The notes: generated by a model from the sequence alone, not told the origin. A stretch of DNA of 63,350 bases from Rhizobium pisi (GCF_003938655.1 NZ_RJJT01000031.1:1-63350), one strand, 5' to 3'. Positions 10,701-17,187 are shown, numbered from the stretch's first letter. A program made the numbers and translations.

Positions 10701-11537
10701 GAGTGCTGTGCCGTCGATCGCATATTCCGGCGTGCCTGATGTCGCGGCAAGTGCCGTGGCGTTGCCGGTGGCATAATCGAATTGATTGCGGCCAGCCGTG
10801 ACGCGAAGATCCTTGCCATAGACAGGACCGTTGACGTGGACCGCCCGAGAAACGATGTCGAAGAGGTCGACGGCGCCAGACCCGGCGGAGAAATTGCCGC
10901 CGTTCGGCCCGATGGTGACGTCGCCGCCATTGACGGTAAAGCCGTTGAGCTTGCCATCGGCGCCGATTTGAGGCGCGCCCGTCGTCAGCGTCGCATGCGG
11001 CGTGTTGATGAAGCCGCAGCCGTCGCAGGTGATGCCGTTCGGGTTGGCGATGATGACATCGGCGCGCCCGCCGAACACCTCGACCGCGCCGTTCAATGCC
11101 GAGCGATTGCCGCTGGTGACTTCGTTGAGGATGACCGATGCCGGCCCCGATGTGTTGAGATTGGGATTGCCCGGCGTCAGGCCGCCGAGATTGGAGGTGC
11201 CGACCTCGCCCTTGAAATTGTTGAGGATGAGGCCCGGCGTGCCGACGTTGAAATTGTCGTATTTGTTATGCGACAGGCCCTGGCTGTTCGGCGTGACGAT
11301 GTCGATGAGCGGCACGCCGTTCGGCGCCGTGCCGACGCCCGGCTGATTGGCAACAGGCGCCGTCGTGCTTGCCGAGACCGACTGGGCATTGGCAAGCATC
11401 GGCTGAAGCACAAGCAGACCACTCAGCAGAAGAGCGAGGGATTGCCGGCCGAAACGTGCGATCCTGCAAGCAAGCATTCCATCCGCTCCGGCGACACCAA
11501 TTGTTGCCGTCGTCGACTTACCCAACCCTGCGCCCAT
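1758..11537 (-). CDS. cdiA: CdiA-like filamentous haemagglutinin with C-terminal nuclease-type toxin tip
   Basis: A giant exoprotein of ~3259 residues secreted by the neighbouring TpsB. The start MGAGLGKS follows GGAAGG; a GTG 78 bases upstream is possible but weaker. A long signal peptide ends near ANAQS. The TPS secretion domain follows, with the hallmark NPNGITCDGCGF (around residue 170), then beta-helix repeats and haemagglutinin repeats ('GSS..A...' units). Near residue 2830 the motif AANYQYNYLND stands where many CdiA proteins carry VENN. A hydrophobic entry-like segment follows, then a tip with GYVGELELANQ, GADIVSVD and FLWDNKF, which matches the E...D...(D/E)xK order of PD-(D/E)XK nucleases (about residues 3130-3180). 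It probably delivers a DNA- or RNA-cleaving toxin to touching cells. The nuclease assignment is by motif only. Confidence 0.85.
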   Translation of the reverse strand: MGAGLGKSTTATIGVAGADGMLACRIARFGRQSLALLLSGLLVLQPMLANAQSVSASTTAPVANQPGVGTAPNGVPLIDIVTPNSQGLSHNKYDNFNVGTPGLILNNFKGEVGTSNLGGLTPGNPNLNTSGPASVILNEVTSGNRSALNGAVEVFGGRADVIIANPNGITCDGCGFINTPHATLTTGAPQIGADGKLNGFTVNGGDVTIGPNGGNFSAGSGAVDLFDIVSRAVHVNGPVYGKDLRVTAGRNQFDYATGNATALAATSGTPEYAIDGTALGAMQADRIKIVVTEKGAGVRMSGNLAANTNELSLSADGKISLGNVSGQQGVSISSKAKVTAAKVASKAKVAVQAGQGITLDTVAADGDIVLSSGSGLLSVGGEVNSAANVLMSSAAGIAAGSITAGNALSLSATSGDIPVVGAVKGTGALSITATSGAISAASLVSSNNIALSAGADIGISGDILAQGNVTASGRSISADTVVSGLDIAATNAANGSTVLSGAGDIQLAASSGAVDVEALLSAGDTSVTSAVLTAQSVIAHGAIAINAATDVSGQILSAGNIDITGSAISADAIIAGIDFAGTEAAGGNIVLTQSGDLSLASSGAIDTGTLLAAGNLSAFAANIGAATVTGHGAITLSGNTDVTGQLLAAGDVSISGGSIAAGTIVAGMDFAATAAGGAIAVGTAGDLTLDAGSSGSVDIDTLLAAGALLIDAGRFQADNVSGHGAVTINADTSVTGQILGAGDVSVTGPAIQAGAIVSGVDFAATAQSANGDIALGQAGDLTLKATGTDISAGNLLAAGSVDASAAGDVSANVVAHQDMTIVAGGTIDLAGQSLAAGNASLTAQSITLDSLVSGLDFAATAQSANGTLRLQQTGSMSLAATSGSITAGNALLSSGALSASASQNIAYAQLQTLDSAALSASGQISYGNPTRTANNLTLTTTTVDLSNGRGSNIATGGTLTLNANSANLANSSLTLGGLALNLSGTADLSGARVNAVTNAGGSGDIAINAAGLSTSNSTALLAAHDLTLTLPSLINAGQLVAGNDLTFNVPGDFTNNATGLAYAGHDASLFVGGTLTNNQGAILAGNDLEIAGLTSGQRNAAVTNISGLIQAGNDMSILTSNLTNKRAATPQWTTGTLVSSGVVSGFTLNPVAAGLPFGYLETADQNMYQLYAGVDPALWQDYEPLLWSKATLADGTTYHAWTWISADGPEKVGPIIDWIRDRVPRDANGNPVVDPNNPSRYFIVDEVNFSGSDTSTTYTWDWSSHLSQSVYEDRLVGTLSPEATIRAGGNLNIDATNLTNSYSSIEAGGDATLKGSTLTNTGVTLFRTTTTTCQAQGACTAYNANGTANPSKNIANGSTIVSSVQAIGGVSANIKAGGALSINFGSVNNTSAAGSVAGGASVAASSNPGDPLSALTGLTAGGALFNVNSALGGVTANGGSLLAGLGNIADRIRVDGKALEDAAKPQSGGVGGNIPHQIFLFETRAAYLDVGQFYGSGYFMNKIGYVPETTVPFLGDAYFENQLIDTQLRQLVGEGLGRSTFIAGDSAIKQMKTLLDNGVKYAQDKGLAVGQGLTPEQAAALKESIVLYQWQTIDGVQVLAPVVYVAAADRQKLNGAGAAMAGGSVNMTVSNLDNSGLIASNGSLTVSGSSIQGSGTFLSRGDTALNATNGITLAAQTMTIGGQNVVNTNAGVTAGGALQLAGGSGDLALTGVKVNATGDATLTGKNVTLAAAKVDNAGQQNATGSQVASGKALTIKATDNVNVIGSSAKAGTTLDVTADKGSVAVVSTDVARNNQSGYTRTVSTDQQRSQLSAGTNATIKSGDDILLSGSSVTAGGNVALSAGDDINITAAQEHSASTFGKKSASSITHVGSEISAVGDLSVTAGSGNGSGDHDLNIVGSKLAADGKVALKADGDVTIAEATDTATLDTKLSTKGGFLGTSEKTTTHLETTTAVGSSISGADGVDITSGKDTVISASKVIAGDEDHDADLNITTKGGDLIIASGMDTSAKDDKGSRSGFLSKGSSSHKSYDETTVGSQLSATGDINLDAGKAAIIAGSKVDADGSINVAADSVSIIGAQETHELEEQRKKSGFGVGGGGGFISIYGSQQNKGAQASTLNIGSALSAAGEDVNLTARATDLNIMGSSLDAERDINLSAKRDVNVTPGAESFSQSEQEKKSGFGLSFSAGNGGFSIGIGAQTSKDSSAQHADTNAASALSAGRDLNISAGNNLNLQATQASAERDVSLIAANDINLLSANDVTNYQEVHEKTFAGVTLSVSSQLGSAAQSIMKGAERLSDSGGVNGLTNSAIAGLSFYQGIQGLKGVYNGLTSTDPKIGTGLSFTIGINAGINHQESNSSSSSSTPVVTAIRAGRSIAMEAENGSITSDGAQMIAGYDKFGLPTISGDPQAGDIFLSAKNGDINLNAATGTSDSTDSNSSWSAGVGVNLGCTTKTGCKASVGASGSYGKGGSDTGELTHTNTHINGTGDVAIVTNDLALRGATVTGDSVSVDAKSLTIESQVDTAKARANQLDVSGQIGFGSSGISGVTQKAKGDTVVVSEQSGIHAGTGGLDINVSGQTSLVGGLITSEAAADLNTFNTGTLEVTDIDTHSSWKAETYGGSIGTSGLSLSPPVKAGEKETGKTYSAIGPNIGITITDPEHQTQDIGTIRRDTDNTNTSLPGLPDLQNILRDQYKTQADLQEAQKTMAGLVADIANRLALQAASGPHPEDAAIWAEGGVGRAALHALGGAILGGVNDVPGAIRGAFGGAVSTLIAPYIDQLVAGLMKDAGLSDSADSQRLANLVATSLVAGLTAFAGGGEGAAYAAANYQYNYLNDRDLKAAIENRKLLVACQNNPTCTREELNKLAAIDDGFMKKSRSNTVTIIDTCSREPSSAQCHDMMKDLQQFSAAMDAANTQDLDSAGIYQSALGFSAKESALVNYDAILARHLADGEPADQAISDALVEIGQTEGGIKAFLDTVGVVGGGAVCVGTGGVACALGLIGAAASANALVASAQQAVTGKQSKTALVWSLIEAGYTEADAERFQRYLDAGVIVVTVGVAGTEAVLRFAATSKLGSLSASERALVQQAVEKSQPIRMSNGVPLDPRLPEPIAGTNCVPKQLNSTNPNIANSQINGYVGELELANQVAKLPGQQVLRYGDAVGTHGADIVSVDINTGEIFLWDNKFRSSAQAVPSSPTFEPDSDALRNALVQARNAVEDLPAALKNRVIQNLDEGNFVTNTAGSGSARNSTQVRFCGGNPC
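8870..10215 (-). repeat. five ~92-residue internal repeats in CdiA
   Basis: Within cdiA the protein repeats a unit of about 90-95 residues (roughly 275 bases) five times. Conserved landmarks in each unit are (T)LLAAG, GHGA(I/V)T, (V)TGQxLxAGD(V), IVAG(x)DFAATA and (S/A)GDLxL. These are right-handed beta-helix repeats of the filamentous shaft. The units have diverged at DNA level but the order of landmarks is kept, as expected for tandem duplication followed by drift. Boundaries are approximate. Confidence 0.6.
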
Positions 11538-11622
11538 TACTGCCTTCCGCGACCTGAACCCATGCAGCGGATAAATCCCGCCGTGGTTGTAATTTTTCAG
11601 TAGGACCGAGACCACAATCGTT

Positions 11623-11650
11623 GGTCACGGTCAACTTCCGCCTGTGCTTG
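11623..11650. promoter_or_regulatory. 28-base upstream element, copy 1 (before cdiA)
   Basis: This element matches the copy upstream of the ialB-like gene at 23 of 28 positions, ending in the shared block GCCTGTGCTTG. It sits 86 bases before the chosen cdiA start, in the ~230-base gap after tpsB. A repeated element at matching distance before two genes of one locus suggests a shared promoter part or regulator site. Its function is inferred. Confidence 0.4.
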
Positions 11651-11766
11651 AGGTAAATGCAATCCAAAGAAAACACCGTCATTTATCGCGGTGCAGCAAT
11701 CTTGGCTGGCTACTACTCCGAACCGCTCGATGCTAATGGAGAGGGGCATCTTCACTTCTTGATTCT

Positions 11767-13488
11767 CTACCAATGAGCGGATGCGCTGAAATAAAAGAGT
11801 CCGCCATCGACGTGGTCGAGGCTGCTTGCAACAATGTCGGAATAGCCGAGGTCGGCGCTGATATTGCCGCCGACGGTCCGGATGCCGGCCGTCCAGCTGG
11901 CGAGATCGCCGCCTGATATGTCGAAGTGTTTTTGCGTGTAGATGTGGCCGTAATCGAAGCCGAGATAGGGGCGGAGTTCGCCGAACAGCTTCGCGGTCGC
12001 GCCGCCGCTTTCGCTGGATTTGGTTCTCCAGACGATCTCGTTGTGAGTGAACATGCCGTTATTGCCGAAGAGCACGCTTTCGCGCGTGCCGCGGACATTG
12101 CTGTAGCCGCCAAGCGAGATCTGCTCGGCGCCGAGGAGATTGTCGGGGGAGTATTGACCGCTGAACAGCGAGGTCAGCTCGAACTGCCGGCCGGCGGCCT
12201 GGAATGGCTGCGTCACGCTGACAGTGGCGTTGAATTTCGAAAATCGCGGATCGGCGTTGCCGGCGCCGGGATCCCCCGGCTCCACCGCATCGAAGAGACC
12301 GAGCCCCTTGTCATAGCTGGCGTCGAACATCCAGACGCCGCCGAGCATGCGGCGGGAATGGGAAATGCCGATATCGCCGACAGTATAGCGGCGGCTGCCA
12401 ACCTCGATCAGATTGCCGAGCAGGAAGTTGTTGGTCTGCTTGTAGGTCAGGCCGCTGCGGACGGTGGTGATCGAATCCTTGTCGCGGAAGACGACATGAT
12501 CGATGCCGAGGCCCACCTGGCCGGAATTGCCCGAGGTTTCGAGCGACCGGAAGTTTCCTTCGACCGCACTTTCATATTGGTACCAGGAGCCGTTCAGCGA
12601 AACAGTGGAGTAACCGTAGGGAACGCTGACGCTGCCGGAATAGCTGTTGCCATATCCCCTGCCGTCATCGCTCCACGGATAGTTCGGGCCGCTATGCTCG
12701 TAGGAAAAATTCCACTGGTCGTTGATATCAAGCAGATCGTCATAGCCTAGGGATGCCGAGCTTCTGGAAAAGCCGGTGCTTTCCTGCCCCATATTGTTGT
12801 TGCCGAGGGAAACATGCCAGGGCCGGCCCGGATGGTTTTCGATGTTCAGGATCGATGTTCCGTCCTTGGGGCCGGGCAGCATGGCGGATTTGGCGTCATT
12901 GGCCTGCAGCCGGTTCATCTGGTCGAGCCCCTGCTCGATGTCGCGGATGTTGACGACCCGGCCGATCAGGCCGGGAAAGGCTGTCGCCAGCGACGCGTTG
13001 CCGGCGACTTTCTGGCCGTTGAGATAGATGTCCGAGAGCGTGCCCTCGACGACGAGCAGGCGGAGGACCCTGGTCTTGGCGATATCCTGTTGCGGCACGT
13101 AGGCACGTGAGGTCACATAGCCATGATCGATATAGAGGTGCGTCACATCCCTGAGAACGGCATTGATCTCCGCCAGGCCGACGCATCGGTTGTCGTAAGA
13201 CGCCGTCACCTTGCCGATCTCCTGCGCCGATAGCAGATTTGCCCCATCGATCTCGACGCGAGTGATGTCGAAACAGGCCACATTTGCCTGGCTGGTCGGC
13301 AAAGAGCCGTCTTCCGTATCCGCACCTCCGCCCGGTGTGGCGCGGCGCAGGGCATCCAGCCGCTGCGTCTGCGACTGTTGCTCCTGGCGGCGGTTGAAAT
13401 CATCGGCAGGCGACTGCGCGTAAGCGGGTGCAACACCCATCACGAGGACGGCGCCAGCGACCAGGGAGTATCGAATTTCTGTGGTCAT
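11767..13488 (-). CDS. cdiB: TpsB/ShlB-family outer-membrane transporter of CDI system
   Basis: A 573-residue Omp85/TpsB-type protein. An N-terminal signal peptide (to AYAQS) is followed by a Gln/Arg-rich linker. POTRA-type sequence begins near FDITRVEIDGANLL, with a second POTRA around the VEGTLSDIYLNGQKV region. A long beta-barrel part contains GNNNMGQESTG, YSPDNLLGAEQISLGGYSNVRGTRE (the conserved barrel/loop-6 VRG-type motif) and a C-terminal aromatic residue (SASAHW). It would recognise the TPS domain of the CdiA-like protein and export it. The start lies 13 bases after the ialB-like stop with no strong ribosome site, which suggests translational coupling. The cdiA gene follows after ~230 bases. 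Confidence 0.88.
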   Translation of the reverse strand: MTTEIRYSLVAGAVLVMGVAPAYAQSPADDFNRRQEQQSQTQRLDALRRATPGGGADTEDGSLPTSQANVACFDITRVEIDGANLLSAQEIGKVTASYDNRCVGLAEINAVLRDVTHLYIDHGYVTSRAYVPQQDIAKTRVLRLLVVEGTLSDIYLNGQKVAGNASLATAFPGLIGRVVNIRDIEQGLDQMNRLQANDAKSAMLPGPKDGTSILNIENHPGRPWHVSLGNNNMGQESTGFSRSSASLGYDDLLDINDQWNFSYEHSGPNYPWSDDGRGYGNSYSGSVSVPYGYSTVSLNGSWYQYESAVEGNFRSLETSGNSGQVGLGIDHVVFRDKDSITTVRSGLTYKQTNNFLLGNLIEVGSRRYTVGDIGISHSRRMLGGVWMFDASYDKGLGLFDAVEPGDPGAGNADPRFSKFNATVSVTQPFQAAGRQFELTSLFSGQYSPDNLLGAEQISLGGYSNVRGTRESVLFGNNGMFTHNEIVWRTKSSESGGATAKLFGELRPYLGFDYGHIYTQKHFDISGGDLASWTAGIRTVGGNISADLGYSDIVASSLDHVDGGLFYFSASAHW

Positions 13489-13501
13489 GAGTGAAATTCG
13501 G

Positions 13502-14056
13502 CTACTTCGCGGGAATGGACTGAAGTTCGTCGAGGGCCGGTTTCAGCCCTTTCAGCGAGAAGCGGATATTGACATCCTGGCCGTTCATCAGCCGCACCAG
13601 CCCTTCGGCGGTCGCGCCCTTCTTCAGCGTCGCAGCCGTCTTGCTATCCAGCGCCAGCTGCGCCCAGCATCCGGTCTGGTTGCAATTGCGGTAATCGAGC
13701 CTGGCGACGGGCTTGCCGTCCGCCTTGATCGACAGGCCGGAGGGCAGGAAGACGTTGAGCGGCAGCAGAGCGGTCAGCACCAGCCGCGGCTTGCCCTGAG
13801 GCCCGGCCGGCGGCGCCGATATCGCCAGCGTCAGGACATTGACGGGCTTGCCATCTTTGGCAACTTGCGCGACCTGTGCGACTTCGCAGGCCTCGGCGCC
13901 TTCAGAACCGGTGCAGCGATAATACCAGTCGTCGAATTTCTGGGATTGTACGGTTGGCGCCGGCTGCACTGCCGGATCAGGAGATTGGGCAGGGGTAGGG
14001 TTGGCACCGGCCATCAATATCAGAGCGGGGGCGACGATCCGGAAGCCCCGCTTCAT
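13502..14056 (-). CDS. IalB-family (invasion-associated locus B) secreted protein
   Basis: A protein of about 184 residues starting MKRGFRIVAPALILMAG with a clear Sec signal peptide (cleavage near PAQS). GAAGGG 5-8 bases upstream supports this ATG over one 24 bases earlier. The mature part matches the IalB family: the start region FDDWYYRC, an early Cys pair, the GKPRLVLTALLP strand, RNCNQTGCWAQLALD with paired cysteines, and a final GLKPALDEL. IalB proteins are periplasmic or surface proteins of alphaproteobacteria, named from Bartonella invasion; their biochemical role is unclear. Here it is first in the operon with tpsB and cdiA, which suggests a periplasmic helper for exoprotein passage. 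Confidence 0.8.
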   Translation of the reverse strand: MKRGFRIVAPALILMAGANPTPAQSPDPAVQPAPTVQSQKFDDWYYRCTGSEGAEACEVAQVAQVAKDGKPVNVLTLAISAPPAGPQGKPRLVLTALLPLNVFLPSGLSIKADGKPVARLDYRNCNQTGCWAQLALDSKTAATLKKGATAEGLVRLMNGQDVNIRFSLKGLKPALDELQSIPAK

Positions 14057-14720
14057 GCCGCCCTTCGAAAATTTGCTCATTGAAATTTCAAAAGTTTCAA
14101 TCAAGTGGGAAGCCATTTCGCTCCAATTGGCCATTGGATCAGCCTTGACGTGTCGGTCGTCACGACCAACTTTTGCCTGTGCTTGTCGCACACCGCGCGG
14201 ATTATCGATGTCATGAAAAAGGCTCAGAGAGCGAGGCCACTCATTGGCTTGACGGCTTCATAGCAGATCTCGGCGCGATACATCGACAGGTAGTGTTTAC
14301 CTTAGCGCGATTCACGCTCGTTTTCGGAGAGTTGTGTAATTTGTGCAACACATGCGCTAACGTTTGTGATCGGCCGCGGCCATGGAAGAGCGTCGCCGTT
14401 CCGCAACGGTGGCGCTCAAAGGAGTGGCGCAAGCTGTTATTGCAGCGCCGGGCATCCTTCGGCCCGGTGTAGCATTAGCTTTGACAGCTCCCTGAGCATC
14501 CTTGGGATATGCTCGCGTACAATATTCCTCGTTCTACGCGCGTCTCGCGGTCATAGGCTTTCAGGTTGATCGGCTGCCATGAGTGGCGGCCTTCCTAAGC
14601 GAACAGCGTGTTCCTATCCATGCCCTGCCCGCTCCGGTCCGTGTTGGGCAGGACAGGTCCCCTCGTCCGCTTTCGTTCGGAATGCGCCATCGGCGCAATC
14701 AACCAGCGAAAGCAAAAACT
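14057..14720. other. intergenic region between CDI operon and DUF3768 gene
   Basis: About 660 bases with no convincing gene. It holds the second copy of the 28-base element, an AT-rich stretch with TTGAAA repeats (including the palindrome TGAAATTTCA near 14082) just before the ialB-like gene, and probably promoters for both flanking units. I see nothing else recognisable. Confidence 0.5.
14158..14185. promoter_or_regulatory. 28-base upstream element, copy 2 (before ialB-like gene)
   Basis: The partner of the element before cdiA, sharing the GCCTGTGCTTG block and 23 of 28 bases overall. It begins inside the inverted repeat GGTCGTCACGACC (14155-14167). It sits 102 bases before the likely ialB start. 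The symmetric part could be a regulator-binding site; which protein binds is unknown. Confidence 0.4.
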
Positions 14721-15053
14721 ATGACAACAAACCGCACAAAGACCATCCGGATACTGAACGACGCCTTCCGCAGGACCTGGCTCACGGGCGAGGTCCTGAT
14801 GACCCCAGGCATCGGGAGCCTGTCCATCGAGTCTCAGTCCCGCATTGCGGAGGCCGTTCAGACCTTCGACGCCTTCACGGCCGACAACGACCCGCACGGC
14901 GAACATGATTTCGGCGCCGTGACCGTCGACGGGACCAAGGTCTTCTGGAAAATCGACTACTACGCCATGGATATGCTCCATGGCTCCGAAGATCCGGCCG
15001 ACCCCAAGGTCACCAAACGGGTCCTCACGATCATGTTGGCCGAAGAATACTAG
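14721..15053 (+). CDS. DUF3768 domain protein
   Basis: A 110-residue protein that is almost entirely the DUF3768 domain. It shows the typical order RILNDAFRRT, a glycine/threonine segment, FDAFTADNDPHGEHDFG, VFWKIDYYAMD, DPADPKVTKRVLTIMLAEEY. The family is common in Rhizobiales on plasmids and islands; its function is unknown. The ATG after AGCAAAAACT was chosen because homology starts immediately there. A strong hairpin stands right after the stop. Confidence 0.85.
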   Translation: MTTNRTKTIRILNDAFRRTWLTGEVLMTPGIGSLSIESQSRIAEAVQTFDAFTADNDPHGEHDFGAVTVDGTKVFWKIDYYAMDMLHGSEDPADPKVTKRVLTIMLAEEY

Positions 15054-15064
15054 GCCTTGCCGCG

Positions 15065-15086
15065 GATGCGGGCGAAAGCCCGCATC
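15065..15086 (+). terminator. hairpin after DUF3768 gene
   Basis: A perfect 9-base-pair stem GATGCGGGC/GCCCGCATC closed by a GAAA tetraloop, 12 bases after the DUF3768 stop. It is a good terminator-type stem, although the following bases are not a clean T-run. Confidence 0.55.
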
Positions 15087-15126
15087 TTCGCGTGTCGGGC
15101 TACCGCGCCCTCCTGCAAACAGAAAA

Positions 15127-15151
15127 CGCACCGTCCCAAACGAACGGTGCG
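15127..15151 (-). terminator. hairpin followed by T-run on the minus strand
   Basis: An 8-base-pair stem CGCACCGT/ACGGTGCG with a 9-base loop. Read on the minus strand it is followed by TTTTCTGTTTG, the form of a rho-independent terminator. No minus-strand gene is obvious to its right, so it may stop antisense transcription or act in both directions. Confidence 0.4.
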
Positions 15152-15245
15152 CCCCGGTTTCTACCCGTCCGGAATCTATCACCCCCACCCATTGAAGGAA
15201 AGCACCCTTGCCCCTGCGGCTGGCGGCCGGTTCGGCCTCCTCCGC

Positions 15246-15319
15246 GCGTCAGTAGCTCAAAGGCAGAGCGTCCGGCTTCTACCCGGAGGATGCGGGCTCG
15301 AAACCCGTCTGGCGCTCCA
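15246..15319 (+). tRNA. tRNA-Arg (anticodon TCT)
   Basis: The acceptor stem GCGTCAG pairs with CTGGCGC (one G-T pair). The D arm is GCTC/GAGC. The anticodon stem TCCGG/CCGGA encloses loop CTTCTAC with anticodon TCT, which reads AGA arginine codons. The T arm GCGGG/CCCGT has loop CTCGAAA. CCA is encoded after discriminator T. All four arms pair, so the gene looks functional. Confidence 0.93.
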
Positions 15320-15548
15320 AGAGACCTCTCCCCTCGCTTCTGCCATTGTAACCGACCGCGCCTTGGCGCAAGGGATGCTTGATTTAGGAGTAGCGCACCC
15401 TTGGGTGATATTCTTCTGACCATCGCGGTTACGAATTGCCATTTAACCCCGCCAAACAGACGAGAAGTTCTCGAAACGCTGAAAATCCGTGACTCGCACT
15501 GAACGGTCCCCGGGCCGGGCCAATCTGTGCCGATAACCATTGACGGGC

Positions 15549-15821
15549 ATGATTCGCATTATGAGCGCGATCGAGATTCTTCAGCTTCTTAAAATGCCGT
15601 GGCCGGGCGTCGCCGCCTTAGGCGTTTGGGGTGCGACCGAGGTGGTGAAAGCGTGGCTTGCATCCAGGCGCACCCGCCTGCGCATCGGCAACTGCGAAAT
15701 CGACGCCCCCGAGCCGGCCGCCGCTTTGCGCCTTCTAAAGGAATGTGGGCGGATCGCAGCCTCACGCCCGCAAGCGCAGCTTCCTGCCGCGGATCCGCAC
15801 AAACCATCGCGGTTGCCTTGA
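15549..15821 (+). CDS. hypothetical small protein with RLRIGNCEIDA motif
   Basis: A protein of about 90 residues. The segment VAALGVWGATEVVKAWLASRRTRLRIGNCEIDAPEPAAAL, given here in part, resembles the short 'xxRKVRLKIGDVEVEA..peEv..ll' module seen in small effector-associated proteins (EACC1-like). The resemblance is weak and the protein may simply be unknown. The ATG was chosen over an upstream TTG. Codon use is chromosome-like. It follows the tRNA by about 230 bases without recognisable features. Confidence 0.45.
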   Translation: MIRIMSAIEILQLLKMPWPGVAALGVWGATEVVKAWLASRRTRLRIGNCEIDAPEPAAALRLLKECGRIAASRPQAQLPAADPHKPSRLP

Positions 15822-15860
15822 CCCTGCTTTCTGCTTGATGGCGAACCTATCGCCACCGAT

Positions 15861-16070
15861 TTGATTGGCAACGCAAGATCGTCGCTCCGGCAACGGCAAG
15901 CAGCCGCCGTCCTTGTTGGGCTTGCATTAGTCGGGACGGCGGCTGCAGTATGCACGCACGGCAATTGCGGCGGCGGCAACTGCAATACGATTGGCAGTAC
16001 GACGCCGCAGGTCACAGGTGTGGCGGTAGAAGCGCGATGTCTCGCCCAGGCGGATGGTAATCCGAGATAG
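15861..16070 (+). CDS. possible small secreted peptide
   Basis: A 69-residue frame starting at TTG. It has a hydrophobic segment AVLVGLALVGTAAAV followed by a Cys/Gly/Asn-rich stretch CTHGNCGGGNCNTIG. This could be a signal peptide or membrane anchor with a short Cys-rich tail. There is no strong ribosome site and no family I recognise, so it may not be translated. Confidence 0.25.
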   Translation: MIGNARSSLRQRQAAAVLVGLALVGTAAAVCTHGNCGGGNCNTIGSTTPQVTGVAVEARCLAQADGNPR

Positions 16071-16084
16071 AAGGAGAATGAGTG

Positions 16085-16270
16085 ATGATCGAGGAACCAC
16101 GCTACGGCGCTCGGAAAGAGCGAGACGACACCTGGACGATATTCGATCGACGCACCGGCGAGATAGCTGAACGGTCGGGCCTCATCATGGCCCGCCTGAA
16201 CAAGAATGTTGTTTTGGGGCTGGTCCAGATCCTTGAACAGATTGAGGACGCTCCGAAGCGGATCCACTGA
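16085..16270 (+). CDS. small hypothetical protein
   Basis: A 61-residue charged protein (MIEEPRYGARKERDDTWTIF...) with an AGGAG site 9 bases before the ATG. The segment DTWTIFDRRTGEIAERSG looks like a short beta-hairpin. The stop overlaps the ATG of the next gene by one base (TGATG), so the two are a translationally coupled pair. No known function. Confidence 0.5.
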   Translation: MIEEPRYGARKERDDTWTIFDRRTGEIAERSGLIMARLNKNVVLGLVQILEQIEDAPKRIH

Positions 16271-16560
16271 TGAGCCCGCCTGACACCGCCACCCTCCTCG
16301 AGGACGCCGCTGATCGGATTGCGGATATCTCGCGAGCGGACCTGCAGATTATGCTCCGTCGTGCAGCACTGCGGCTGCGCAATGCTGGCGCCGTGTCGAT
16401 GGAGGATGATATCGAGGAAGCGTTGCGAGACCTCGCCGGCGAGTTCGGCATGACGCGCAACGACACGATCAGGTTTATCGTCCGGGAATGGATGGAGAAG
16501 AACACCTATCTGCCGGTGCATAACCTCGACGAAGATGGCGAAGTGGATGGGACGGCTTGA
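16270..16560 (+). CDS. small hypothetical protein, possible ribbon-helix-helix-like C-terminus
   Basis: A 96-residue mostly helical protein (MSPPDTATLLEDAADRIADI...). The part EEALRDLAGEFGMTRNDTIRFIV resembles the helix-turn-helix portion of ribbon-helix-helix DNA-binding proteins but lacks a clear N-terminal strand. It is coupled to the preceding 61-residue gene. Proteins like this occur as uncharacterised genes in Rhizobium. Function unknown. Confidence 0.5.
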   Translation: MSPPDTATLLEDAADRIADISRADLQIMLRRAALRLRNAGAVSMEDDIEEALRDLAGEFGMTRNDTIRFIVREWMEKNTYLPVHNLDEDGEVDGTA

Positions 16561-16977
16561 TCCCAGCTGCGCCACCGCTTCTAGGCTCAAGCCTTATCAC
16601 GATTGCGACCGTAGTGGTTGGACATTCAGCCTGATAAACCGCCCCGTTACCTTACCGGTGCAGGTACTTCACTATCTGGTCGAAGCCGCCGGCGCGAGAC
16701 TGGCACCCAAACGTCGTGCCGCCCATCCACACGGAACGCACGGGCGGGGGCAGTCGGCCCCGCCTCCCTGCCGGCCGCTATGCTGAGGCTCCTGCGGCTG
16801 CTCTTGATTCCGCCCTTAGCGTGACGAGATTCCCGAAATCCCGCCTTGCGGCCGCTATGCTGATTTCTCCGATACTCTTCATTGTTTGGTTTGGAACCCG
16901 CCCTGCAGCGGATTCCGTTATCGCGTTTCCTTTTTTACCAACGTCCTTGATCACAAACAGCGATTGGTAGAAGCGCT
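16561..16977. other. stretch without a convincing gene
   Basis: About 415 bases. Open frames here have poor coding character and no ribosome sites. I see no repeat, RNA or remnant I can name. Confidence 0.4.
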
Positions 16978-17187
16978 TTGTCGGAGACAACTTTCCTGCC
17001 ACGCGAACAATTCGCGGAGCTGACGCTCCATGAAAAAAACGCGTATTTGCAGGAAGTTACGCAGCAGTACATGGAGGCGCAGAAGCTTCCTTACATTGTT
17101 TTAATAGATATTAGTTTTAAGGGCCAAATCACGCTTATAAATCATGATGTTAACCTATGCTCGTGGCACCGACCATCTTCCCCATGA
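16978..17187 (+). CDS. possible small hypothetical protein
   Basis: A 69-residue frame starting at TTG (MSETTFLPREQFAELTLHEKNAYLQ...). The first 40 residues look like a genuine helical protein. After LPYIVLIDISF the base composition drops sharply in GC and the sequence loses character, so it may be a truncated gene. No family recognised. Confidence 0.25.
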   Translation: MSETTFLPREQFAELTLHEKNAYLQEVTQQYMEAQKLPYIVLIDISFKGQITLINHDVNLCSWHRPSSP

